Positions 54,747-62,029 of a DNA stretch of 64,000 bases are shown here, one piece after another. Below the pieces are notes generated by a model, which worked only from the letters and a program-made list of their open reading frames with translations, ran no database searches and was not told the DNA's origin. The stretch is taken from contig JAJFHD010000015.1 in assembly GCA_021775805.1 (NCBI GenBank), positions 62,001 to 126,000 on the forward strand. The letters are read 5' to 3'. Position 1 is the stretch's first letter; every line of letters begins with the position of its first letter. A program made the translations under genes and the position numbers. The DNA is from Alphaproteobacteria bacterium (GTDB taxonomy: Bacteria; Pseudomonadota; Alphaproteobacteria; Rhizobiales; JAJFHC01).

Positions 54747-55341
54747 AACACGATCCGGCCGTCACAGCGTTGAGCGCGACCGGGACCCTGCGTGATCCAT
54801 CCTTCCTTAGAAGCCTGCAGCAGAAGCTCAGACACTTGGACACTACGGGGGAAGCATCGATGGCAGGTGGGGAGCAAACAGCCGCGATGCGGTGCTCGCA
54901 CACGCTGGCCGTTCGCGCCGGAAAGAAACAGTGAAACGGAAGTCTCCGCAGAAGGTTTCCAAACCCGCTGCCAGAAAACCAGCCCAGAAGTAAAAGCAGT
55001 CATCGCGCAAGGTCAATTGCCGCCGCATCACGTCCACGGCCAAATGCCTCGCGACGCCACAATGCGTATACGCCGGTGAAGGGTTTTGCCACAACGTTAA
55101 CTAGGTCGCGACCTTGCCAATGCCATCGATTGATGCCGCACAGCGGTTTCTCCGGGCAACTCCCGACTTCTAGCGTCCCTATGTGAGCCACGGCGCGAGA
55201 ATTGGGTGTCCGGAACGTCATTTGTTGAGGTTGCGACAATGGCAGCGCCGATCTCAAGCAAGACGTTCCCAATCGGGATTCTGGACAAATCTTAGGACGT
55301 GCGTTTATTCTCTTGCTGAAATGGAAATCGGAAAACTGGTT
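54747..55341. other. Gene-poor stretch with fragmentary reading frames
   Basis: No confident gene. Around 54717-54934 an open frame reads AIQILEAVKLKHDPAVTALS and beyond, offset from the truncated caspase gene, perhaps the 3' end of another lost gene. A Lys/Pro/Ala-rich frame (KSPQKVSKPAARKPAQK) ends near 54993. The last 20 bases lead into the nitrile hydratase alpha gene. This looks like rearranged DNA at an island edge. Confidence 0.5.
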
Positions 55342-55989
55342 ATGGCTTCATACGATCCGGAAAACGCCAACGTGGTTCACGAACACGTTCATTCGCACAT
55401 CCCGTCTGATCCTGCATTGCGGGTGAAAGCGATGGAAAGCCTACTTGTTGAAAAAGGGCTTCTGACTTCTGAGGCAGTGGATGTCTGGGTCGAAACCTAC
55501 AGCGAAAAGGTGGGCCCGAAGGTGGGCGCGGGTATCGTTGCGCGGGCATGGTGCGATCCACAATTCAAAGCGCGTTTACTTGAGGACGGCACAGCGGCCA
55601 TCAAAGAACTCCAGATTGAAGGCTGGTTTCTGGCGCACTTGAAGGTCGTCGAAAACACGGACGCGGTGCACAATCTCGTCGTTTGTACACTTTGCTCTTG
55701 TTACCCGCACGGCGTGCTGGGGCTGCAGCCGTCGTGGTACAAGAAAGAGGCGTATCGTTCGCGTGCGGTGCGCGATCCGCGTTTGGTTCTCTCGGAGTTT
55801 GGCGTGGACTTGCCGGAAGGTGTGCGGGTCAAGGTTTGGGACAGCACCGCCGAGGTGCGGTACCTAGTCTTGCCTCAACGCCCCGCGAATACCGAAGATT
55901 GGGACGAAGTTGCCTTAGCCGATATTGTCACGCGCAACAGTATGATCGGAACAGATCGCGATCTGTCGACCGTTACGAGCGAAGGCTGA
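55342..55989 (+). CDS. Nitrile hydratase alpha subunit, cobalt-type
   Basis: A 215-residue subunit. The metal motif VCTLCSCYP (C115, C118, S119, C120) has Thr and Tyr at the positions that mark the cobalt type. Iron enzymes normally have Ser and Thr. Other features are YSEKVGPKVGAGIVARAWCD, VENTDAVHNLVV and the C-terminal DSTAEVRYLVLPQRP. The enzyme hydrates nitriles to amides and needs a beta subunit plus an accessory protein for cobalt insertion. ATG at 55342 or 55321 are both possible starts. It is followed by beta after 3 bases. Confidence 0.93.
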   Translation: MASYDPENANVVHEHVHSHIPSDPALRVKAMESLLVEKGLLTSEAVDVWVETYSEKVGPKVGAGIVARAWCDPQFKARLLEDGTAAIKELQIEGWFLAHLKVVENTDAVHNLVVCTLCSCYPHGVLGLQPSWYKKEAYRSRAVRDPRLVLSEFGVDLPEGVRVKVWDSTAEVRYLVLPQRPANTEDWDEVALADIVTRNSMIGTDRDLSTVTSEG

Positions 55990-55992
55990 TTC

Positions 55993-56655
55993 ATGGACGG
56001 AATTCACGACGTCGGCGGTCGCCAAGGCTTTGGTCCGATTGAGATCACAGATGCAGACCCGCCCTTTCCGACAGAGTGGGAGGCGCGCGCATTCGGTATC
56101 ACAAAGTCTGTGACTGCGGCTTCGGACTACAGTGTCGACAAGTTTCGATATACCCGCGAACAATTGCCGCCTCTGGAATATCTGACGGCGCCCTATTTCG
56201 AACAGTGGATGCGCTGCACGATGGCAATGCTGGTGGGCAGCGGCCTTGTGACGGCAGAGGAATTGGCCAACGGACTCAGCGACGGAACCATTCCGTCCGA
56301 TGTCGGACCGCAAAAGACGGCAGAAGATGCACACGCTGCAACTGCTGCGACAGCCAGATTTGATGGCCCTTACGATGGCACGCCCGGGTTCGCATCCGGT
56401 GATAGCGTAACAGTGAGCCTGGATGCTCCAAGTGGGCACACACGTCTGCCGCAATATGTGCGGGGCCGGGTCGGGCAAGTCCTCGCCTATCGTGGGTCGC
56501 ATGGCGTCCCGGAAGATAATGTGAAGAACGTCAAAACCTTTGAACCGCTTTATTCGGTTACTTTTGGGCTTGGCGATCTCTTCGAAGAGCATCAGGGATC
56601 CGCAGACCAGATCAATGTCGAGATTTGGGAGCGGTTCCTTGCCCCTTCAATGTGA
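55993..56655 (+). CDS. Nitrile hydratase beta subunit
   Basis: A 220-residue subunit beginning MDGIHDVGGRQGFGPIEITD, the canonical NHase-beta start. The C-terminal SH3-like domain has TRLPQYVRGRVGQVLAYRGS, PEDNVKNVKTFEPLYSVTFG and INVEIWERFLAPS. It contributes Arg residues near the cobalt centre of the alpha subunit in known enzymes. It lies 3 bases after alpha and overlaps the accessory gene. Confidence 0.95.
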   Translation: MDGIHDVGGRQGFGPIEITDADPPFPTEWEARAFGITKSVTAASDYSVDKFRYTREQLPPLEYLTAPYFEQWMRCTMAMLVGSGLVTAEELANGLSDGTIPSDVGPQKTAEDAHAATAATARFDGPYDGTPGFASGDSVTVSLDAPSGHTRLPQYVRGRVGQVLAYRGSHGVPEDNVKNVKTFEPLYSVTFGLGDLFEEHQGSADQINVEIWERFLAPSM

Positions 56656-56962
56656 TGTGCCCGAGGGTTTTGATGCGCCATGGCAAGCAGAAGCTTATGG
56701 GATAAGCCAAGCGTTGATCGAGGCAGGCCATGTTTCGGCTGAGAAATGGGCCACTACAATGAACCGGGCGCTGCGCCGAAAGCTCCATGATGAAGGACTT
56801 CCGGACAACGCCGACACATATTCGGTCGCGGTTATCGAGGCGCTCAGCGAAGTGACCTCGGCAAATGGCATCGTATCGGCAAAAGAACTCGAGCAGCGCT
56901 CAGAGGCTTGGCGCTCCGCCTACAAGCGAACGCCGCATGGCAAGCCTGTGAAGCTCGAGTAG
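56615..56962 (+). CDS. Nitrile hydratase accessory (activator) protein
   Basis: A protein of about 115 residues. The core LPLQCDVPEGFDAPWQAEAY followed by GISQALIEAG resembles nitrile-hydratase accessory proteins (P14K/NhlE type), which help load cobalt into the alpha subunit. The C-terminal ELEQRSEAWRSAYKRTPHGK has the family's final W-x3-Y-x2-T-P-H-G-x-P motif. The start could be ATG 56615 (overlapping beta by 41 bases), TTG 56639 or GTG 56657; the first keeps the conserved L-P motif. Third gene of the operon. Confidence 0.85.
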   Translation: MSRFGSGSLPLQCDVPEGFDAPWQAEAYGISQALIEAGHVSAEKWATTMNRALRRKLHDEGLPDNADTYSVAVIEALSEVTSANGIVSAKELEQRSEAWRSAYKRTPHGKPVKLE

Positions 56963-57320
56963 GGATGACCCTAAAGGCGATGTTGTCCGCATAGCAGGCA
57001 TCGATGCATGGAGGCCGAACTTCCGTGGAGGGTCATCTATCCCCGTATTCGCCCCTCTAAACTGACGGTGAAAAGGTCGGGTAGAACGGATCTTCCGTCG
57101 TCAGATGTCCGGTGTCGGATCATCTGCGGAAGGAAAAATGCCGACTTCAGCACGGGGGGAAAGTGCCATTTTCTGTCTTTCCTTGAGTTCCTAGCGTGAG
57201 GCGGCTTCGAGATCATAACGGACATTTCGACTTGATGGCGATACGCCACATCACGGGCTTTTGAATTATGCAATCTACGACAGTTCGATTAGTATCTTAC
57301 AAGCTCATCGCGAGGATTTC
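56963..57320. other. Intergenic region between nitrile hydratase and methyltransferase
   Basis: About 358 bases without a convincing gene, repeat or terminator. The last ~20 bases contain the methyltransferase ribosome site (GAGGA at 57312-57316). Confidence 0.6.
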
Positions 57321-58328
57321 ATGAAACTGACAGAGGCAGAAATCCAAGTCCTGGCCTCCATTGCCGTATTGGAAACTGAGACCAAGGCAACAACGCCAGA
57401 AGACGTTGAAAAACGGGGTGAAGCGTACTGGACCTACAAAGAGGACTGGTCGAGCACGTTCGAGACCCTTGTGAACAAAGGACTGATAGAGAGTGATGAG
57501 GCAGGCCTAACGTTAACGGAAACGGGGCGCCCCTACGCTGAGAAGTTTCGCAAAGAACGGCCTGACCTGTACTGGTATCAGTACCAGAAATTCTACATCG
57601 CCGCATATGCAAGCCAAGCACACTCGGAACTCTGCAGGCGTGTTTTTGGCAAGGACCTTTGTCAAGATGGTCAGACAGACATGCCTGCGCTGATGCATGC
57701 CTTGGACTTGCTGAAGCTTGAGCCTAAGGACAAGGTACTTGATCTTGGGTGTGGTGCTGGTGCGATTTCTGAATTCATATCAGACGAAACCGGAGCCAGT
57801 GTCGTTGGTTTAGATTATTCAGAGTCGGCGATCGAAGCCGCAAAAGAACGAACCAATGCGAAACGCGACCGGATTGAATACATCACGGGAAATTTCAACG
57901 ACCTCGATTTCCCTGATGAAAGTTTCGATGCAATTGTTTCGCTAGATACACTCTATTGGGCCGCAGATCTAAAGGAAGTCACAGCACATTTGATTGCCAT
58001 GCTCAAACCCAACGGGCGCATGGGCGTGTTCATGAACCACCATATTGGCCCATCGGACCCACTCGAAGACTTGGCTATCAGACATTCAGACCTTGCGAAT
58101 GCGCTGAACAGCATTGACCAACCGTACGACAGTTTTGACTACACCAAGGAGATTTGCGAATTCTGGAAGAGAAACTGCGCCACCGCCGAAGAGCTTCTGC
58201 CTCTTTACGAAAAGGAAGGCAACGGCTTTATCGCAGAAGGTCTCATTCGAGAATCACGCGATGACTATCTGCCCGACGTAGAAGCAGGGCGCATAGCTAG
58301 ATATCTGTTTTTTGTATCCCGCAGGTAA
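57321..58328 (+). CDS. SAM-dependent methyltransferase with N-terminal winged-helix-like segment
   Basis: A 335-residue protein from MKLTEAEIQVLASIAVLETE. Residues 1-80 are helical with an EAGLTLTETGRPYAEKFRKE stretch that looks like a winged-helix dimerisation unit. The class I fold follows, with motif I KVLDLGCGAGAISEFISDET, GLDYSESAIEAAKERTNAKR and the FDAIVSLDTLYWAADLKEV segment (motif IV). GAGGA sits 5 bases before the ATG. The gene looks more A+T-rich than most of the window, suggesting recent arrival. Its target is unknown and nothing ties it firmly to nitrile metabolism. Confidence 0.85.
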   Translation: MKLTEAEIQVLASIAVLETETKATTPEDVEKRGEAYWTYKEDWSSTFETLVNKGLIESDEAGLTLTETGRPYAEKFRKERPDLYWYQYQKFYIAAYASQAHSELCRRVFGKDLCQDGQTDMPALMHALDLLKLEPKDKVLDLGCGAGAISEFISDETGASVVGLDYSESAIEAAKERTNAKRDRIEYITGNFNDLDFPDESFDAIVSLDTLYWAADLKEVTAHLIAMLKPNGRMGVFMNHHIGPSDPLEDLAIRHSDLANALNSIDQPYDSFDYTKEICEFWKRNCATAEELLPLYEKEGNGFIAEGLIRESRDDYLPDVEAGRIARYLFFVSRR

Positions 58329-58743
58329 GACCTCTATGGGCTAAGGATCTAACAAAACATCGCTAAGCGTCCAGCCAATATTGTGGCTTAGAGAATGGCA
58401 GCTTCGTCCGCAACTCGGTCATTCGCAACTCCAGGCATGCATATCCCCGGTAGGTTGTGATTCAATGGGCACGCAGCGGCCCAAGAATAAGAACATGCAG
58501 AAGAATTGATAGTCCGGCAGCGTATTGACAACAGAAATGACCACCGTTCTCACACATTCAATACAGCAGTCTGTGTCGCAGCAAGTGTCATATTTTGCAT
58601 CAGTCAGCGAGTCCTGAGCCAGGCTGTCATGTTCGTGCCTTGTTCCTCAGTGGGTGATGGTGTCAAACGCGAACACGACAAATTCCGAAGGCGTCGTGCA
58701 TCTTCGCGAACGCCGCGATGATTGCGGTGGAACGCAAGCCGCC
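58329..58743. other. Intergenic region, no gene seen
   Basis: About 415 bases of mixed composition, between convergent methyltransferase and XRE-cupin genes. A 71-codon open frame at 58506-58721 has no ribosome site and no recognisable features and is not called. No terminator was found. Confidence 0.6.
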
Positions 58744-59346
58744 TCAGTTCGGCGCAAAGACATAAAGGCAGCGACAGACCTCGCCGCCCACCGAAAGGCA
58801 GGCGTGGGGCATGCGGCCATCGAAGTGAATGCTTTGTCCCGGCGTCAGGGTGAACGTTTCGTAGCCTTCCGAATGAAAGCCGAGTTCGCCTTCGAGCACA
58901 TAGAGCATGTCTTCGGTGTCGTGCCGGTTCCAGGGTCCGAAGACCTCCAGGTCGGAACAGGTGAACTCCACCACCATGGCTTCAAATGGCTTGTCCTTGA
59001 GTTGCGCCGCCAGGGGGAAGAGACGGTTGTTGGCATATTCGATGACGTTTTCGTCGGAATTGCCGCTCGGACCGCGGTCGACGTAGAGGCGGCCTGTGAG
59101 GGCTGGCCGGTCGTGCGTGTTCAGGAGATCGGCGACATCGACGTCAAACCCGTGCGCCAGTTTCAGCAGGATCTCGAAGGTCGGCGACAACTGGCCGTTC
59201 TCGATTTTCGACAGCGTCGAGCGTGCAAAACCTGCACTTTCGGCAAGCTGAACCTGGCTCAAACCCTTTTCCCGACGCCACCGGCGCACCCGTGCAGAGA
59301 GTTCGGCGTGGGCGTCACTGTGGATGGTACGCGATGCATTCTCCAC
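58744..59346 (-). CDS. XRE-family transcriptional regulator with C-terminal cupin
   Basis: A 200-residue regulator. An N-terminal helix-turn-helix (LSARVRRWRREKGLSQVQLA and AGFARSTLSKIENGQLSPTF) is followed by a cupin domain (RHDTEDMLYVLEGELGFHSE, FTLTPGQSIHFDGRMPHACL). Such proteins sense small ligands and often repress adjacent catabolic genes. The start is taken as GTG at 59346, after GGAGA; a TTG at 59373 opens the frame but is less well supported. Divergent from the aminomutase-like gene 85 bases away, which it probably controls. Confidence 0.88.
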   Translation of the reverse strand: MENASRTIHSDAHAELSARVRRWRREKGLSQVQLAESAGFARSTLSKIENGQLSPTFEILLKLAHGFDVDVADLLNTHDRPALTGRLYVDRGPSGNSDENVIEYANNRLFPLAAQLKDKPFEAMVVEFTCSDLEVFGPWNRHDTEDMLYVLEGELGFHSEGYETFTLTPGQSIHFDGRMPHACLSVGGEVCRCLYVFAPN

Positions 59347-59379
59347 GGCTCTTCTGTCTCCATTTGACTTCAATATGTT

Positions 59380-59408
59380 CTTATAATAACAATTTGAGAT
59401 AATCGCAA
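59380..59408 (-). promoter_or_regulatory. Candidate promoter of the XRE-cupin gene
   Basis: On the minus strand TTGCGA and TATAAG are separated by 17 bases, close to the sigma-70 consensus. Transcription would start near 59373, giving a 27-base leader to the GTG. The AT-rich region also overlaps the leader of the divergent gene, so it may be the operator. Confidence 0.4.
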
Positions 59409-59430
59409 ACAGAACACGGAGTTCCCCCCG

Positions 59431-60753
59431 ATGAGTGGTTCAGCGTCACAAAAGCTGTTTGACCGCGGCATGAAAGTCCTGGTGGAGGGCGTGTCGTCGG
59501 CCTCACGGGGCCCGGCCGCTTTCGGGACCACGCCCCGGTACATGTCCCATGGCCAGGGCACACGACTCTACGATGTGGACGGGCGCGAATATCTCGACTG
59601 GATGATGGCCTTCGGTGCCCTGCCCCTTGGTCATGCTCATCCGGCGATCGTCGAGGTTGTCGCCCGTGAGGTTGCCAGGGGCACGCATTTCGCAACGGCG
59701 CTGGAAGTGGAGGTAGAGGTTGCCGAAATTCTGGTCGATCTTCTGCCCCATGTGGAAAAGATCAGGTTTGCCAACACCGGGACTGAAGCCTGCATGGCGG
59801 CCTTCCGCCTGGCCCGGGGCCACACCGGCCGGCGCAAGATCATCAAGTTCGAAGGCCACTATCACGGCTGGTCGGACTCGGTCTTGCTGAACACCAACCC
59901 TCAGCCGGTGACGGCATTGGGACACCCTAACTCCCCCATCCGTATTCCTGACAGCTCAGGCATCCTGGAGGAGTGCTGGCTCGATACGATTGTCGTGCCC
60001 TGGAACGATGTGGAGGCGCTCGAGCGCGCCATGGAAGTCCATGGCCGGGACGCGGCCTGCGTGGTGACGGAGGGGGTCATGTCGAACATGGGCGTGATCC
60101 CGCCCAAGGCGGGTTATCTCAACCGCATGCAGGAGCTGTGTCGGGAATACGGCGCCCTGTTCTACCTTGACGAGACGGTCACGGGTTTCCGGCTGGCCGC
60201 GGGGGGCTGTGCAGAACTCTATGGGCTCCATCCCGATATCGTGACCTATGGCAAGGCCCTGGGCGGCGGCGTTCCGATGGCGGCGATCGGCGGGTCGTCG
60301 GACATCATGTCGGGTCTTGAATGGGGCAAGGTGCTGCACTTCGGCACCCACAATGCAGGGCGCCTGGCGCTTCATATCTGCAAGACAATGCTGACGACGA
60401 TGCTGGCCGACGAACAGAACGGCTTTGCCGTGATCAAGGATCTCGGCCAGAAAATGACCGCTGAGATCCAGAACGTCGCCCGCGGCAACAACAAGCACGG
60501 CGTGATCTGCCAGGGCGTCAATTCGATGTTCCAGATATTCTTCACCGACCTGGACGAGATTAGCGACTACCGGGATTTCTGCGGGCATGTGGACCGGCTC
60601 AAGTTCCGGGACTTTACGCTCAGGCTGTTCGACAAGGGCGTTTACATGAACCCGTCCGCGACGCTTCACTCGCTGTCCTCGGTGGTTCACACGCAAGACG
60701 ATATTCAGTTCACCGCCAGGGCGATTGCGGAAGTTCTCGACGAGATGCCTTGA
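59431..60753 (+). CDS. Class III PLP aminotransferase, glutamate-1-semialdehyde aminomutase-like
   Basis: A 440-residue fold-type I PLP enzyme: RLYDVDGREYLDWMMAFGAL, VEKIRFANTGTEACMAAFRL (PLP phosphate), KIIKFEGHYHGWSD, LFYLDETVTGFRL (the PLP-binding Asp), and the Schiff-base Lys in DIVTYGKALGGGVPMAAIGG. It resembles glutamate-1-semialdehyde aminomutases, yet the regulator and the downstream P5C-reductase-like gene suggest an amino-acid catabolic aminotransferase or mutase rather than haem synthesis. The P5CR-like gene begins 3 bases after the stop. Confidence 0.87.
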   Translation: MSGSASQKLFDRGMKVLVEGVSSASRGPAAFGTTPRYMSHGQGTRLYDVDGREYLDWMMAFGALPLGHAHPAIVEVVAREVARGTHFATALEVEVEVAEILVDLLPHVEKIRFANTGTEACMAAFRLARGHTGRRKIIKFEGHYHGWSDSVLLNTNPQPVTALGHPNSPIRIPDSSGILEECWLDTIVVPWNDVEALERAMEVHGRDAACVVTEGVMSNMGVIPPKAGYLNRMQELCREYGALFYLDETVTGFRLAAGGCAELYGLHPDIVTYGKALGGGVPMAAIGGSSDIMSGLEWGKVLHFGTHNAGRLALHICKTMLTTMLADEQNGFAVIKDLGQKMTAEIQNVARGNNKHGVICQGVNSMFQIFFTDLDEISDYRDFCGHVDRLKFRDFTLRLFDKGVYMNPSATLHSLSSVVHTQDDIQFTARAIAEVLDEMP

Positions 60754-60756
60754 CCG

Positions 60757-61557
60757 ATGGGCATCAAGGTCCCGGCAAATCCGAACGCAACGACACTCGG
60801 CATTATCGGTGTCGGCCGTCTTGCACAGTTCATTGTGCAGGGGCTGGCGCTCGCAGAGGGCCGATACCGGATCGTGCTGTCACCCCGCAGCGCTGAACGC
60901 GCGCGCCTGTTGTCGGAGCAGTACGGGGCGGAGATTGCTCGCGACAATCAGGCGGTCGCGGACGCCAGCGACATTTTGCTGGTATGCCTGCCGGAAGCCA
61001 GCAGCGGTCGCATCCTGTCCGGCCTGGTGTTTCGGGGAGACCAGACTGTGCTCTCGGCCGTGGCCGGGTTGAGCGCCGGCGATCTCGCCCGAACGGTGTC
61101 GCCCGCCAGAGCCTGCTGCACCATGATGCCCGGCCACGCCAATGCCCTGGGCATGGGTCCAAGCTTGCTCCATCCGCCTGACGCTGCCTGCCGGGCCCTG
61201 CTCGGACATCTGGGGCCGGTCCATGCGTTCACGGAAACCGCAGCCTTCGAGGCGGCCTGTGTTTTCGGCGCGTTTTCGGGCGCGAGTTTCATTTTCATGA
61301 ACCGGATCATGACGTGGTTCGAAGACAAGGGCATCGAACCCGAGGTGGCCCGGGCCCTGGTGGCCGACACCCTGCGCGGCAATGCCGAAGTCGTGCGTCA
61401 GGCAGACCGGCCCATGGCAGCGATCATCGACGGTGTTGCGACCCCCGGCGGCATCTCCCGGCACTGCGCAGACACGGTCGATGCAGGCGGCGGCCTGGAG
61501 GCCTGGTCAACGGCTCTGGAGGCGGTCCACAAGCGGCTGTCGGGCAGTCAGGACTGA
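60757..61557 (+). CDS. Pyrroline-5-carboxylate-reductase-like NAD(P)-binding protein
   Basis: A 266-residue protein with an N-terminal Rossmann fold (TLGIIGVGRLAQFIVQGLAL), the ILLVCLPEASSGRILSGLVF segment, then SAVAGLSAGDLAR and CCTMMPGHANALGMGPSLL (the ProC-type conserved P-x2-A region). The C-terminal helical domain has GATPGG-like VATPGGISRHCADTVDAGGG, close to the PGG-T motif of ProC. It probably reduces a cyclic imine or acts on an amino acid derivative. Co-transcribed with the aminotransferase. Substrate not established. Confidence 0.8.
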   Translation: MGIKVPANPNATTLGIIGVGRLAQFIVQGLALAEGRYRIVLSPRSAERARLLSEQYGAEIARDNQAVADASDILLVCLPEASSGRILSGLVFRGDQTVLSAVAGLSAGDLARTVSPARACCTMMPGHANALGMGPSLLHPPDAACRALLGHLGPVHAFTETAAFEAACVFGAFSGASFIFMNRIMTWFEDKGIEPEVARALVADTLRGNAEVVRQADRPMAAIIDGVATPGGISRHCADTVDAGGGLEAWSTALEAVHKRLSGSQD

Positions 61558-61670
61558 TTGCGGCTCAGAGCCTGATTTAAAAGTTGCCGAGTGATATCAG
61601 CAGGTTGTGATTCCATCGGATTGATGAAGATTCGAAGGAGACCACGATGGCCTGGACTGATGGCACCCGC

Positions 61671-61686
61671 GTTACGGTGACAGTTT
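61671..61686 (+). repeat. Direct repeat, left copy
   Basis: GTTACGGTGACAGTTT, identical to 61991-62006. The two copies bracket the RHS remnant at a distance of 320 bases. Confidence 0.8.
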
Positions 61687-61716
61687 TCTACCCCCCCCAA
61701 TGACCAACAATTGAAC

Positions 61717-62000
61717 GACGGTGCCAGCGCGCTTATCTGGCAAGACGCTATTAACGCGCTCAGCCTGCTGGTCGAGCAGACCGACGCCAAGGGCCAACTG
61801 ACCACCATCACCTACAATACGCTGGGCGCATATTGACGCGCACGGACGATGCCTTCGGCACGCCCCAGGTCTCGACGTGGTTCTACGACACCGCCACCAC
61901 CGACATCGGCAAACTGCATACCGCATCGAGCACGGCCGGCTATTTGGTCACGCAAAGCTACGACACCTTGGGGCGGCCGTCATCGTCGGGGTTACGGTGA
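61717..62000 (+). pseudogene. Remnant of an RHS/YD-repeat protein gene
   Basis: One frame reads LVEQTDAKGQLTTITYNTLG and stops after AY. Shifting by one base near 61830 (the G-R of L-G-R) continues in RHS style: LTRTDDAFGTPQVSTWFYDT then GYLVTQSYDTLGRPSSS. The Y-x-x-L-G-R pattern occurs twice, typical of YD repeats of polymorphic toxin or wall-associated proteins. Only about two repeats remain, with a frameshift and no start, so it is a dead fragment. Confidence 0.75.
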
Positions 62001-62006
62001 CAGTTT
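61991..62006 (+). repeat. Direct repeat, right copy
   Basis: Second copy of the 16-base repeat at 61671. The remnant's last frame stops in it (TGA at 61998-62000). Confidence 0.8.
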
Positions 62007-62029
62007 ACTTAGGTGAACTAGTTTCGACT

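Larger units (their letters stand above)
61558..62029. other. Gene-poor stretch with an RHS-repeat remnant
   Basis: Between two genes lies a stretch with decayed coding sequence (61717-62000) bounded by a 16-base direct repeat (61671 and 61991). No intact gene is present. Confidence 0.6.

Noticed and set aside
55000-55272. 90-codon minus-strand frame upstream of nitrile hydratase
   Set aside because: No start with ribosome site and no domain recognised; it may be part of a decayed element, but nothing supports a gene.
58506-58721. 71-codon frame between methyltransferase and XRE-cupin genes
   Set aside because: No ribosome site and no signal or domain; it does not look coding.
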